Positions 16,572 through 25,975 of a DNA stretch of 64,000 bases are shown here, piece by piece (positions within the stretch are counted from its first letter, which is position 1; each line of letters begins with the position of its first letter). The notes beneath the pieces are model-generated. The model did not search any database and was not told where the DNA came from. It saw nothing but the letters and a program-made list of their open reading frames with translations. Location: contig NZ_AP023243.1 in NCBI RefSeq assembly GCF_016756495.1, forward strand, positions 620,001-684,000. The letters run 5' to 3'. Both the position numbers and the translations under genes were made by a program. The DNA is from Mesorhizobium sp. 113-3-3. Its GTDB lineage: Bacteria; Pseudomonadota; Alphaproteobacteria; Rhizobiales; Rhizobiaceae.

Positions 16572-17876
16572 ATGGCTAAGACCGATATAGCGCGGCGTGT
16601 CTACAACCACACCTGGAAGCTCGATCCGATCGTGCGCAGCCTGCTCGACACGGACTTCTACAAGCTTTTGATGCTGCAGATGATCTGGGGCATGTACCCC
16701 AAGGTCGACGCCACCTTCTCGCTGATCAACCGCACCACTTCAGTGCGTCTTGCCGACGAGATCGATGAAGGCGAACTGCGCGAGCAACTCGACCATGCCC
16801 GCACCTTGCGCTTCTCCAAGAAGGAGATGATCTGGCTGGGCGGTAACAATTTCTACGGCCGCAAGCAGATCTTCGAACCCGAATTCCTGGCCTGGCTGGA
16901 GGGTTTCAGGCTGCCCGACTACGAGCTGTCGAAGCGCGACGGCCAGTATGAGCTCTCCTTCAGCGGCCCCTGGATGTACACCACGCTATGGGAAATCCCG
17001 GCGCTCGCCATCATCAACGAACTCAGATCCCGCGCCGCCATGCGGGCCTTCGGCCCCTTCGCGCTCGATGTGCTCTATGCCCGCGCCAAGGCCAAGATGT
17101 GGGCAAAGACCGAGCGGCTGAAGGCGCTGCCGGGCATCCGCATTTCCGACTTCGGCACACGGCGGCGCCATTCCTTCCTGTGGCAGCGCTGGTGCGTCGA
17201 GGCGCTGAAGGAAGGCATAGGTGAGGCCTTCACCGGCACTTCCAACGTGCTGCTGGCCATGGACAACGACCTCGAAGCGCTCGGCACCAATGCGCATGAA
17301 CTGCCGATGGTGTTTGCGGCCCTGGCCAATTCGGAGAAAGAGCTGAAACAGGCCCCCTACAAGGTGCTGCAGGACTGGCAGCGCTACTATGGCGGCAATC
17401 TGCTGATCGTGCTGCCCGACGCGTTCGGCACCGCCTCCTTCCTGCGCGACGCGCCGGACTGGGTCGCCGACTGGACGGGCTTCCGCCCCGACAGCGCGCC
17501 GCCGATCGAGGGCGGCGAAAAGATCCTGTCCTGGTGGCGCGAGAAGGGCAAGGATCCCAAGCAGAAGCTGCTGATCTTCTCCGACGGGCTCGAGGTCGAA
17601 TCGATCGAGGAGACCTACCGCCACTTCAAGGGCAAGGTGCGCATGTCCTTCGGCTGGGGCACCAATCTCACCAACGATTTCGAAGGCTGCGCGCCGATCG
17701 AAACCAACAGCCTCGACGCCATATCGCTGGTCTGCAAGGTCACCGAGGCCAATGGCAGGCCGGCGGTGAAGCTCTCGGACAATCCCGCCAAGGCGACGGG
17801 AGATGAGAAAGAGATCCAGCGGTATCTCAGGATTTTTGGCGAGAAGGACCGCGTGGAGCAACTGGTCAAGGTGTGA
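16572..17876 (+). CDS. pncB: Nicotinate phosphoribosyltransferase
   Basis: 434 residues, the usual length of bacterial PncB. It opens with [19 protein letters not shown] and contains [28 protein letters not shown] and the C-terminal [12 protein letters not shown]. It catalyses ATP-driven conversion of nicotinate and PRPP to nicotinate mononucleotide, the first step of the Preiss-Handler NAD salvage route. The nicotinamidase gene pncA lies 8 kb away on the other strand, and a possible nicotinate catabolic operon follows that. Confidence 0.96.
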   Translation: MAKTDIARRVYNHTWKLDPIVRSLLDTDFYKLLMLQMIWGMYPKVDATFSLINRTTSVRLADEIDEGELREQLDHARTLRFSKKEMIWLGGNNFYGRKQIFEPEFLAWLEGFRLPDYELSKRDGQYELSFSGPWMYTTLWEIPALAIINELRSRAAMRAFGPFALDVLYARAKAKMWAKTERLKALPGIRISDFGTRRRHSFLWQRWCVEALKEGIGEAFTGTSNVLLAMDNDLEALGTNAHELPMVFAALANSEKELKQAPYKVLQDWQRYYGGNLLIVLPDAFGTASFLRDAPDWVADWTGFRPDSAPPIEGGEKILSWWREKGKDPKQKLLIFSDGLEVESIEETYRHFKGKVRMSFGWGTNLTNDFEGCAPIETNSLDAISLVCKVTEANGRPAVKLSDNPAKATGDEKEIQRYLRIFGEKDRVEQLVKV

Positions 17877-17885
17877 GGCTCCTTT

Positions 17886-18192
17886 CCTCTCCCTCCGGAG
17901 GGGGGAGAGGTGGCGCCGCGAAGCGGCGACGGAGTGGGGGAACCACTTGGCAGCTGCCGCAACGGACATAGGAAAGAGGACCACGCGCAAGCATCGTCTT
18001 GACCCGCGCCAGGGTCGACCCCCACTCCGTCGAGCTACGCTCGACACCTCTCCCCCGATCGACGGGGGAGAGGAAGGGCGCCAGGCTGTCCAACCAGACG
18101 CCAGTCCTCAGCGGCAGAGGCTCCCTTCCGAGGATAACATCGCAATCTCCCCCCTTGTGGGGGAGATGTCCGGCAGGACAGAGGGGGGCGCC
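17886..18192. repeat. Cluster of rhizobial-type intergenic palindromic repeats
   Basis: Three palindromic units fill the gap after pncB. The first (from 17886) has arms CCTCTCCC and GGGGAGAGG and runs into GGAGTGGGGG. The second is the same element inverted: CCCCCACTCC near 18018, then arms CCTCTCCCCC (18047-18056) and GGGGGAGAGG (18064-18073). The third, CTCCCCCC-TTGT-GGGGGAG near 18149, continues into a tail (ATGTCCGGCAGGACAGAGG) and overlaps the next gene. The first two face each other and could form a long hairpin that ends pncB transcription. Confidence 0.85.
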
Positions 18193-19602
18193 GTAGAGCG
18201 CTACCGTCTGTCATTGGCTTTGTTGCTTGTCGCGCTGCTTATTGCCCCCACCCCCGCCTTCGCGCACGCCTCCGACCGAGGCCACGTGCTCCTCCTCCCG
18301 ACCGGCTACTACCTGATCGGCGGCGCGTTCGCGGTTGCCATCAGCTTCCTCGTGTTGGCGCTGCTGCCTGCGGCTTGCCTCGATAAATTCTGGCGCCGGC
18401 GCCTGCCGCTGTTCACTCTCGGCGACAGCGCCCGCACCGCCATCAGCCTGATCTCCTTTGCCGGCTTTGCAATCCTCATTGCCGCCGGCCTTTTCGGCAG
18501 CCGCGACCCGCTCTCCAACCCGCTGCCGCTGGTGATCTGGACGCTGCTGTGGGCCGGCCTAACGCTGCTGCAAGGCGTTTTCGGCGACCTCTGGTCATGG
18601 CTGAACCCTTGGTATGGACCGTGGCGTCTCGTATCGCGCCTGCTCGGCACAGGCGACAACGGACCATGGCGTGTTCCCGGATGGGTCGGCTGCTGGCCTG
18701 CCGTCATCCTGTTCTTCGCCTTTGCCTGGTTCGAACTCATCGATCCGGCGCCTGACGATCCGGCGCGGCTCGCATGGGCCGCCTGGCTCTACTGGCTGTT
18801 CTCTTTCCTCGCCATGGTGGTGTTCGGCTATCCCCAGTGGAGCCGTGGCGGCGAGTTCCTGACGATCTTCTACTCGATGGTGGCGCGCTTCGCGCCGGTC
18901 GAGCGCGACGCAGACGGCCGGCTTAGGCTGTGCTGGCCGGGCGCCAAGCTGCTGACGGCGGAGCCTTTGCCGCCCAGTGGCGTCGCCTTCCTGCTGCTGG
19001 CCTTGTCCTCGGTCTCCTTCGACGGCCTGTCGAAGACCTTCTTCTGGCTCGGCCTGTTCGGCGTCAATCCGCTCGAATTGCCCGGCCGCACGGCATTGAT
19101 CGGCAGCGGCAGCCTCGGGCTCGTCCTGACGTTCGTCCTGCTGTCGGCGGTGTTCCTTTTCGCCGTCATCCTCGGCCAGCGCCTGGCCGGCAGCGGTCCG
19201 CCCATCGGCGAAGCGACCGGCCTGCTGGTGTGGTCGATCGTGCCGATCGCGCTTGCCTACCATGTCGCGCACTACCTGACGGCGCTGCTGGTCGACGGCC
19301 AGTACGCGCTTGCCTCCTTGTCCGACCCGTTCGCGCTGGGCTGGAACCTGTTCAGCACCGCCGACATCCAGGTCGAGGCCGGCATCGTCGCCGGCGCGGA
19401 ATCGGCCTGGTGGCTGTGGAACATCCAGGCCGGCGCCATCATCCTTGGCCATGTGCTCGCCGTGCTTGTCGCGCACGGCTTTGCCTGGCGCCTGCATCCT
19501 CAGCCTGCCCGCGCCGCGCTCAGCCAGTTTCCGCTCACCCTCCTGATGATCGCCTACACGGTCTTCGGCCTCTGGCTGCTTGCCACGCCGACCGCCGGAT
19601 GA
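18166..19602 (+). CDS. Polytopic membrane protein of unknown function
   Basis: 478 residues from ATG at 18166. A signal-like helix (LALLLVALLIAPTPAFAHA) is followed by about 9-10 hydrophobic segments, for example VAISFLVLALLPAACL, ALLLALSSVSFDGLSKTFFW and VWSIVPIALAYHVAHYL. Conserved-looking tryptophan and histidine residues occur in LWSWLNPWYGPW and AYHVAHY, which could bind metal or heme, but I do not recognise the family. The start is doubtful because the ATG lies inside a palindromic repeat; TTG at 18214 is an alternative just before the signal helix. No operon partner is evident. Confidence 0.7.
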   Translation: MSGRTEGGAVERYRLSLALLLVALLIAPTPAFAHASDRGHVLLLPTGYYLIGGAFAVAISFLVLALLPAACLDKFWRRRLPLFTLGDSARTAISLISFAGFAILIAAGLFGSRDPLSNPLPLVIWTLLWAGLTLLQGVFGDLWSWLNPWYGPWRLVSRLLGTGDNGPWRVPGWVGCWPAVILFFAFAWFELIDPAPDDPARLAWAAWLYWLFSFLAMVVFGYPQWSRGGEFLTIFYSMVARFAPVERDADGRLRLCWPGAKLLTAEPLPPSGVAFLLLALSSVSFDGLSKTFFWLGLFGVNPLELPGRTALIGSGSLGLVLTFVLLSAVFLFAVILGQRLAGSGPPIGEATGLLVWSIVPIALAYHVAHYLTALLVDGQYALASLSDPFALGWNLFSTADIQVEAGIVAGAESAWWLWNIQAGAIILGHVLAVLVAHGFAWRLHPQPARAALSQFPLTLLMIAYTVFGLWLLATPTAG

Positions 19603-19686
19603 GAAAAGGGCACCCCGATGTCGTTGGGGAAAGCTCGCTTGCCACATCGGGGCTTTGGTGATTTAGTTTGTACACATGCAATTTTC

Positions 19687-19707
19687 GCCTCCTCCGAGCG
19701 AGGAGGC
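19687..19707 (+). promoter_or_regulatory. Short hairpin in the leader of the second Liv operon
   Basis: A perfect 8-bp stem with arms GCCTCCTC (19687-19694) and GAGGAGGC (19700-19707) and a 5-nt loop lies about 50 nt before the binding-protein start. It could be a leader structure or a terminator remnant of the upstream membrane-protein gene. There is no T tract after it. Confidence 0.4.
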
Positions 19708-19757
19708 CGAAGCCGCCCTTATCGTTGGTCAAGACTTCAAAAAACAGGGGAACGAAC

Positions 19758-21062
19758 ATGGCTGACAAGAACGGATTTTTCGACCTCTCCAAGACGACCT
19801 TTACCCGCCGCACCGCACTGAAGGGCCTGGCCGCCGGCGCCGGCCTTGCCGTGGCGCCCGGCTTCGTCCGCTATTCCCAGGCGCAGAGCTCGGCGCCGAT
19901 CAAGATCGGCTTCCAGTCGCACCGCACCGGCATCGGCGCCGCCTATGGCCGCTGGTACGAGAAGACCACGGCTGCCGCGGTCAAGGCGATCAACGCCGCC
20001 GGCGGCATCAATGGCCGCCAGGTCGAGGTCATCATCGAGGATGACGGCACCGATCCCGGCCGTGGCGCCGAAGTGGTCGGCAAGTTCGCCACCCAGCACA
20101 AGACCGACATCGTCTTCGGCACGCTGTTCTCGCATGTCGTCATCGGCTCGGCGCCCGCCGCAGGCGAAAACAAGATGCCCTATTTCGTCGTCAGCGAAGG
20201 CCACCACGTCGCCTCGACCAAGCTCAACCGCTATGTCTTCCAGCCCGGCATCACCGATGTGAAGAGCCAGATCCAGTCGATGGCGCCGTGGATCGCGGCC
20301 AATGCCGGCAAGAAGGTGACGCAGATCTTCCCCGATTTCGCCTTCGGCTACGACCACCGCGACTACCTGCCGCCGGCGCTGAAGGCGCAGGGCGCCGACG
20401 TTATCGCGCAGATCGCCATCCCGCCGACGGAATCGTCCTTCACCAAGTATTTCCCGCAGATCCCGCCGGAGACCGAGGTGATCTACCACGTCATGGTCGG
20501 TCCGGCGGTGCTCACCTTCGTCAAGGAACTCGGCGAATTCTACGGCTCCAATCGGCCGCAGCTGTTCGGCTTCATCGATTCGCTCGAGGCCACCGACATC
20601 AACAGCCCCGGCCTGGAATTCCTCGACGGCAGCCATTTCTGGGAAGGCTCGCCGCGCTATGCCCAGGCCGATGACAGCGAGGCGCAGAAAGCCTATCGCG
20701 CCGCTGTCGGCATCGACGACAATGGTGCGGCCGTCGGCGACCCCAAGGACGTCTCCACCGCCGCGCACATGTTCGGCTGCTGGGAAACGCTCTACGTCGT
20801 CAAGAAGGCGATGGAAGACGCCGGCTACAAGGGACCGGAAGACCGCGCCAAGCTGGTCGAGGCAACCGAGGCGCTGACTGCCTTCGCCGAAGGCCCCGAA
20901 CATCCGCAGGGCGCGAAAACCTTCAACGGCAAGATCCACCAGTGCTTCGGCATCCAGAACATCTCCAAGGTCGAAGGCGGCAAGCTGAAGGTGGTGCATA
21001 AGACCAAGATCGAGGACGGGCTCTACGAGGCCGAAGGGGATTATACGACGCAGGCGCTGTGA
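19758..21062 (+). CDS. ABC transporter substrate-binding protein, Liv type, with Tat-like signal
   Basis: 434 residues from ATG at 19758; the open frame starts at 19668 but the sequence before the ATG does not look coding. The N-terminus has a twin-arginine pattern (FTRRTALKGLAAGAGLAVA) and a cleavage region near YSQAQSS. The mature part is a peripla_BP_6 protein (IKIGFQSHRTGIGAAYGRWYEKTT split over the opening, then AAGGINGRQVEVIIEDDGTDP). A folded, Tat-exported binding protein is unusual but known in this family. It leads a five-gene operon with two permeases and two ATPases, separated from them by a repeat. Confidence 0.9.
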   Translation: MADKNGFFDLSKTTFTRRTALKGLAAGAGLAVAPGFVRYSQAQSSAPIKIGFQSHRTGIGAAYGRWYEKTTAAAVKAINAAGGINGRQVEVIIEDDGTDPGRGAEVVGKFATQHKTDIVFGTLFSHVVIGSAPAAGENKMPYFVVSEGHHVASTKLNRYVFQPGITDVKSQIQSMAPWIAANAGKKVTQIFPDFAFGYDHRDYLPPALKAQGADVIAQIAIPPTESSFTKYFPQIPPETEVIYHVMVGPAVLTFVKELGEFYGSNRPQLFGFIDSLEATDINSPGLEFLDGSHFWEGSPRYAQADDSEAQKAYRAAVGIDDNGAAVGDPKDVSTAAHMFGCWETLYVVKKAMEDAGYKGPEDRAKLVEATEALTAFAEGPEHPQGAKTFNGKIHQCFGIQNISKVEGGKLKVVHKTKIEDGLYEAEGDYTTQAL

Positions 21063-21066
21063 GCCT

Positions 21067-21208
21067 CACCCTCCCCTTTGTGGGGAGGGTCGGCGAACGG
21101 GCTTCGCATTTTGCAAAGCCTGTGAAACGGGGTGGGGGCTGCAATGGCCCGTGCCCCACCCCCCACCCGACCGCTTCGCGGTCACCCTCCCCACGTGGGG
21201 GAGGGTAA
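21067..21208. repeat. Palindromic repeat between the binding-protein and permease genes
   Basis: An inverted element: CACCCTCCCC-TTTG-TGGGGAGGG at its left end and CACCCTCCCCACGTGGGGGAGGG-type sequence at its right end (about 21181-21205), with GGGGTGGGGG and CCCCACCCCCCACCC facing each other in the middle. It sits inside the operon and could act as an mRNA-processing or attenuating structure that raises binding-protein expression over the membrane components. Confidence 0.8.
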
Positions 21209-21219
21209 GGCGCCCCTGA

Positions 21220-22101
21220 ATGCACTTCGGACCGCACCTCCTCCTCGCAGCCCTTGAAGGCCTCGTCACATCAGCCGTGCTGGCGCTGACCGCACTCGGG
21301 CTGTCGCTGGTGTTCGGCGTCATGCGGGTGGTCAATGTCGCGCATGGCGAGTTCTTCATGCTGGGCGCGGTGCTCGCCTGGGCGATCTCGACGGCGATAT
21401 CGGGCCATCCGGCGCTTGGCTTCCTGGCGGCGCTGGTGATCGCGCCGCTGATCGTCGGCGCTATTGCGCTGGTCGCCGAACGGCTGGTGCTACGCCGGCT
21501 CAACTACAATCCGGAAGCCACCATCGTTGCCACCATCGGCATGCTCTACATCATCCAGCAGCTGGCGCTGAGCTTCTATGGCCCGGAGGCGCGGCCGGTC
21601 GAGCCGCCCTTCAGCTACCGCATCCTTTTGCCGTGGTTCGGCTATTCCGGCTACAAATTGTCGATCATCGCCGCGTCGGCACTTCTCTTGCTCGCCACGT
21701 GGCTGGTGCTGACGCGCACCAGGATCGGCCTGATCATGCGCGCCACACAGTATGACAGCGAGACGGCGCAGGCCTTCGGCATTCCAGTCGACCGCGTCTA
21801 TGGCGGCGTCTTCGCGCTTGGGGCCATGCTGGCGGCGGTTGCCGCGGTGCTGATCGTGCCGATCAGCCAGGCGCACTACCTGATGGGGCAGGACCCGCTG
21901 CTCTTGTCCTTCATCGTCGTCATCATCGGCGGCCTCGGCTCGCTGCGCGGCACTGTCGTCGCCGCCGTGCTGATCGGGCTGTCCGACGGCATCATCTCGA
22001 TGTTCTTCTCGCCGACCCTGGCCAAGATCATCGCCACGCTGCTGGTCGCCATGGTGCTGGTGTTCCGGCCGCAAGGCCTGTTCGGGACGGCGTCGCGATG
22101 A
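21220..22101 (+). CDS. Branched-chain-type ABC transporter permease LivH (second system)
   Basis: 293 residues, about 8 membrane helices. The signatures are LTALGLSLVFGVMRVVNVAHGE near the start, IMRATQYDSETAQAFGIPVD in the coupling loop and FIVVIIGGLGSLRGTVVAAV near the end. The ATG at 21220 lies right after the palindromic repeat. The stop overlaps the next permease start (ATGA). Confidence 0.92.
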   Translation: MHFGPHLLLAALEGLVTSAVLALTALGLSLVFGVMRVVNVAHGEFFMLGAVLAWAISTAISGHPALGFLAALVIAPLIVGAIALVAERLVLRRLNYNPEATIVATIGMLYIIQQLALSFYGPEARPVEPPFSYRILLPWFGYSGYKLSIIAASALLLLATWLVLTRTRIGLIMRATQYDSETAQAFGIPVDRVYGGVFALGAMLAAVAAVLIVPISQAHYLMGQDPLLLSFIVVIIGGLGSLRGTVVAAVLIGLSDGIISMFFSPTLAKIIATLLVAMVLVFRPQGLFGTASR

Positions 22102-23060
22102 GCGAAGCTTCGCCGGCAAAGGCCTATTCCCTGCATCTCGGCGTCATCGCCCTGCTCTTCGCGCTGAGCTTCGTGCTGCCTGAGTACTATCACGGCCTGC
22201 TTGCCCGCATCATGGTGCTGGCTGTGTTCGCCATGGGCTACAACATGCTGTTCGGCTATGTCGGCCTGCTCAGCCTCGGCCACGCCATGTTCTTCGGCGC
22301 CGGGCTTTACGGCGCCGGCCTTGCCATCATCCAGCTCGGCTGGGGCGTACCCATGGCCTTTGCCGCCGGGATCGCTTGCGGAGCGATGCTGGCGCTGGTG
22401 ATCGGCCTGCTGGCCCTGCGCACCACGGGTGTCGCCTTCATGATCGTCACCATGATGTTCGCCCAGGTGTTTTATCTCTTGATCCTCTACTTCGCGACAT
22501 GGACCGGCGGCGATCAGGGCCAGGTCGTGCCGCAGCCGGCGCGCGTGCTAGCTTTCGGCGCGACCTCGCTCGACCTCACCAACCCGACCGTGCGCTACAT
22601 GAGCGCGCTGGCGCTGTTCTCGCTCGTGCTTCTGATCACGCTGGCGATCGTCCGCTCCCGCTATGGCCGCGTGCTGGTCGCCATCCGCGAGAACGAAGAA
22701 CGCACCAAGATGCTGGGCTACGACACCTTCTCCAACAAGCTGATAGCCGTGGTCGTCTCCGGAACGATCTGCGCGGCCTCGGGGGCCGCCTATGCGCTGC
22801 TGTTCGGCTATGTCGGATCGAGCTTCGCCTCGGTGCAATATTCGATCCTGCCGCTGCTCTGGGTGCTGCTCGGTGGCGCCGCCACGACGCTTGGGCCGCT
22901 GATCGGCACGGTCTTCATGTACTATGTCATCGACGTCACCAGCGGCTACACATCGGCCTATCTGCTGATCGTCGGCATCGCGCTCATCCTGCTGGTGCTG
23001 TTTTTCCCCAAGGGCATTCTCGGCACCATCCGCCAACGCTGGCTCGGGTGGCTGCCATGA
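22098..23060 (+). CDS. Branched-chain-type ABC transporter permease LivM (second system)
   Basis: 320 residues with about 9 membrane helices. It shows YNMLFGYVGLLSLGHAMFFG, the loop LVAIRENEERTKMLGYDTF and LLGGAATTLGPLIGTVF. It overlaps the LivH stop and the LivG start by 4 nt each, indicating coupled translation. Confidence 0.92.
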   Translation: MSEASPAKAYSLHLGVIALLFALSFVLPEYYHGLLARIMVLAVFAMGYNMLFGYVGLLSLGHAMFFGAGLYGAGLAIIQLGWGVPMAFAAGIACGAMLALVIGLLALRTTGVAFMIVTMMFAQVFYLLILYFATWTGGDQGQVVPQPARVLAFGATSLDLTNPTVRYMSALALFSLVLLITLAIVRSRYGRVLVAIRENEERTKMLGYDTFSNKLIAVVVSGTICAASGAAYALLFGYVGSSFASVQYSILPLLWVLLGGAATTLGPLIGTVFMYYVIDVTSGYTSAYLLIVGIALILLVLFFPKGILGTIRQRWLGWLP

Positions 23061-23782
23061 CGCCGCTCTTGACCACCAAGGGCCTGTCGCGCCATTTCGG
23101 CGGCCTGCGCGCCGTCGACAGTGTCGATTTCACCTTGATGCCGGGCGAAATCCGCGCCGTCATCGGCCCCAATGGGGCGGGGAAAACCACCTTCGTCAGC
23201 CTGGTCAGCGGCCGCATCCAGCCGTCTTCCGGAGCGATCGTCTTCGACGGCGCCGACATCACCGGTCAGCCGGCCTATGTCAGGGTGCGCCAGGGCATCG
23301 CCTACACGTTCCAGATCACCAGCGTCTTCGCCAACCTCAGCGCCTACGACAATGTCGCCCTGCCGGTGCAGCGCACACTGAGCGATGGCCGCTCCAAGGG
23401 TGCAGTGAAGGCCGGCGTCATGACGGCGCTTGAACGCACCGGGCTGGCCGACCGCGCCCATATGCCGGCCGGGCAATTGTCCTACGGCCACCAGCGCCTG
23501 CTGGAAGTGGCGATGGGCCTGGCGTTGAAGCCGCGCCTGCTGATCCTCGACGAACCGACGCAAGGGCTGGCAGACAGCGAGATCGACAATTTCATCGTGC
23601 TGGTGCGCGACATCGCCAAGAGCGCCACGGTGCTACTGATCGAACACAACATGCCCGTCGTCATGCAGCTCGCCGACCGCATCACCGTCTTCAACGCCGG
23701 CAAGATCCTGGCCGAAGGCACGCCGGAAGCCATCCGCGAAAACGCGGCGGTGCAGGAAGCCTATCTGGGGACCGCCCCATGA
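23057..23782 (+). CDS. Branched-chain-type ABC transporter ATP-binding protein LivG (second system)
   Basis: 241 residues from ATG at 23057, overlapping the LivM stop by 4 nt; the longer open frame from 22376 is shadow. Walker A is GPNGAGKTT, the signature region LSYGHQRLLEVAMGL is the LivG-type variant, and Walker B is LLILDEPTQGL. The switch histidine is in LIEHNM. Confidence 0.92.
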   Translation: MTPLLTTKGLSRHFGGLRAVDSVDFTLMPGEIRAVIGPNGAGKTTFVSLVSGRIQPSSGAIVFDGADITGQPAYVRVRQGIAYTFQITSVFANLSAYDNVALPVQRTLSDGRSKGAVKAGVMTALERTGLADRAHMPAGQLSYGHQRLLEVAMGLALKPRLLILDEPTQGLADSEIDNFIVLVRDIAKSATVLLIEHNMPVVMQLADRITVFNAGKILAEGTPEAIRENAAVQEAYLGTAP

Positions 23783-24516
23783 GTGAGACGAACAAGGCCG
23801 AGGCGGCCAAGGCGGAAGCGTTGCGGATCGCGGGGCTGGATTGTTTCTACGGCGAGGTCCAGGTGCTCTATGGGCTCGACCTCGTGCTGAACAAGGGCGA
23901 GGTGCTGTGCCTGTTCGGCCGCAACGGCGCCGGCAAGACGACGACGTTGAAGGCGATCATGGGTCTGGTTCCTTCAAGCGCCGGCTCGATCAAGCTCGCC
24001 GGCCCGGAATTGACCGGCCTGCCGGCGCATGAGGTGCCGAAGGCCGGCGTCGCCTATGTGCCGCAAGGCAGGCGGCTGTTCGCCGAGATGACGGTGGCGG
24101 AAAACATCGAGATCGGGCTGATGGCGCGCGGCAAGGGCAAGGCGACGCGGGAAAACGTCCTCGACCTCTTCCCGCTGCTGCGCCAGCGGCTACGCCAGCG
24201 CTCGGGCACACTGTCGGGCGGCGAGCAGCAGATGCTGGCCATGGCGCGTGCGCTCTGCCTCGAACCGCAGGTGCTCTTGCTCGACGAGCCTACGGAAGGG
24301 CTGATGCCGTCGATGATCGCCAAGATCCGCGAGACGGTGGCTAAGCTGCGCGACATGGGCGTCTCGACCATTTTGGTGGAGCAGCGGGTCGACGCGGTGC
24401 TGTCGGTCGCCGACCGCGTCTCGTTCATCGAGAACGGCCGCAACCGCGAGACGGTGGATGTCGAGGAATTGCGCGCCGACCCATCGGCGGTCAGGCGCTA
24501 TGTCGGCGTTGGCTGA
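23779..24516 (+). CDS. Branched-chain-type ABC transporter ATP-binding protein LivF (second system)
   Basis: 245 residues. Walker A is GRNGAGKTT, the ABC signature is LSGGEQQMLAMARAL, Walker B is LLLDEPTEGL and the switch region is LVEQRVD, where the usual histidine-type residue is glutamine-arginine. It ends the operon; its TGA directly abuts the stop of the convergent antiporter gene at 24517 with no gap, so there is no room for a dedicated terminator. Confidence 0.92.
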   Translation: MSETNKAEAAKAEALRIAGLDCFYGEVQVLYGLDLVLNKGEVLCLFGRNGAGKTTTLKAIMGLVPSSAGSIKLAGPELTGLPAHEVPKAGVAYVPQGRRLFAEMTVAENIEIGLMARGKGKATRENVLDLFPLLRQRLRQRSGTLSGGEQQMLAMARALCLEPQVLLLDEPTEGLMPSMIAKIRETVAKLRDMGVSTILVEQRVDAVLSVADRVSFIENGRNRETVDVEELRADPSAVRRYVGVG

Positions 24517-25968
24517 TCAGCCGAAAAACACAAAGCCCGCGATCAAAAAGGTCGGGATCAGCACCAGGCCGGACCACAGCATGTAGCCGAAGAAGCCGGG
24601 CATCTTCACGTCACGCTGCCGGGCGATGGCGTAGACCATGAAGTTGGGCGCATTGCCGATATAGGTGTTGGCGCCCATGAACACCGCACCCGCCGAGATC
24701 GCGGCGAGCGTCGAGGCGAACTCGGTCATCAGGTGGCGTGGGTCGCCACCGGCCAGCTCGAAGAACACCAGATAGGTCGGAGCATTGTCGAGGAAGGACG
24801 ACAGTGCTCCAGTCAGCCAGAAATAGGCGAGATCGTTGGGTGTGCCTTGCGCCGAGGTGACCAGCGCGACCAGCGGCGCCAATGCGCCCTCGTGACCGGC
24901 TCTCAAGATGGCGATGACCGGCACGATGCAGATGAAGATGCCGGCAAACAATTTTGCCACCTCCGCGATCGGACCCCAATTGAAGCCGTTCGCCTCGCGG
25001 TATTCTTTGCGCGAAACCGCCAGCGACACGAAGGCGAGCGCCAGGATGATGGCGTCGCGCACCAGGTTCTGCAGTTCCAGCGTCACGCCTTGGATGGAGA
25101 AGGTGACGTCGGGCTTCCACGTTGCCGACAGCAGGATGGCACCGATGACGCCGGCCAGCAGCGGAATGTTGGGCAGGCCGCGGATGCGAACCTTCGAATC
25201 CGGCGTCGGGTCCTTGATCTTCGGCGCGCCGGCTTCGCGCCGGTGCAGGATGACGTCGATCGCCAGGAACACCGCCAGCACCACACCGCCGACGAACAGT
25301 GTCTCACGGTAGAGGTTCGCGGTCGTCCAGAAGAAATCGACGCCGCGCAGGAAGCCGACGAACAGCGGCGGGTCGCCGAGCGGCGTCAGCGAGCCGCCAA
25401 TGTTGGAGACCAGGAAGATGAAGAAGACGACGACATGGGCGTTGAACGGCCTGGCGTCGTTGGCGCGGATGATCGGCCGGATCAGGATCATCGAGGCGCC
25501 CGTCGTGCCGATGACCGAGGCGAGCAATGCGCCGACCAGCAGCAGCGCGGCATTGACCAGCGGCGTGCCGTGGATGTTGCCGGCGACCAGAATGCCGCCC
25601 GAAATGGTAAACAGCGCAAACAGCAGGATGATGAAGGACATGTATTCGGTGAGCAGCGCGTGCAGCACCGCCTCGGTCGCCGACGGAATGCCAAAGGCGA
25701 GCGCCAGCGGTACGACCACAAGCCCGGCCCACAGGGCCGCGATCTTGCCGTAGTGATGTTCCCAGACATGGTGGAACAGCAGCGGACCGGTGGCGATCGA
25801 CAGCAGCAGGCCGGCGAAAGGCAGCGCCCACCACAGCGACATCGGGGCGCCGGGCAGAGCGTGGTCCTCGGCCGCGAAGGCTATTTCCGGGAACAGCGTG
25901 ACGACAGCGATGGCAGCGCCCGCCGTGACGCCTGCGATAGTCCCCTGAAAGCCCCCTTGCCGCCCCAC
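24517..25968 (-). CDS. Sodium:proton antiporter / ArsB-NhaD superfamily membrane protein
   Basis: About 483 residues from a GTG at 25968; the open frame begins at a TTG at 25998 inside the end of pncA, and neither start has a strong Shine-Dalgarno. Around 12 membrane helices are visible. Ion-transporter-superfamily features include FLVSNIGGSLTPLGDPPLF and the matching second-half LSSFLDNAPTYLVFFEL with its DNAPT helix break, typical of NhaD-like antiporters and citrate/arsenite relatives. An N-terminal signal-like helix precedes EDHALPG. It follows pncA by 7 nt on the same strand. Transported ion is inferred from the family only. Confidence 0.8.
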   Translation of the reverse strand: MGRQGGFQGTIAGVTAGAAIAVVTLFPEIAFAAEDHALPGAPMSLWWALPFAGLLLSIATGPLLFHHVWEHHYGKIAALWAGLVVVPLALAFGIPSATEAVLHALLTEYMSFIILLFALFTISGGILVAGNIHGTPLVNAALLLVGALLASVIGTTGASMILIRPIIRANDARPFNAHVVVFFIFLVSNIGGSLTPLGDPPLFVGFLRGVDFFWTTANLYRETLFVGGVVLAVFLAIDVILHRREAGAPKIKDPTPDSKVRIRGLPNIPLLAGVIGAILLSATWKPDVTFSIQGVTLELQNLVRDAIILALAFVSLAVSRKEYREANGFNWGPIAEVAKLFAGIFICIVPVIAILRAGHEGALAPLVALVTSAQGTPNDLAYFWLTGALSSFLDNAPTYLVFFELAGGDPRHLMTEFASTLAAISAGAVFMGANTYIGNAPNFMVYAIARQRDVKMPGFFGYMLWSGLVLIPTFLIAGFVFFG

Positions 25969-25975
25969 CGTCCGT

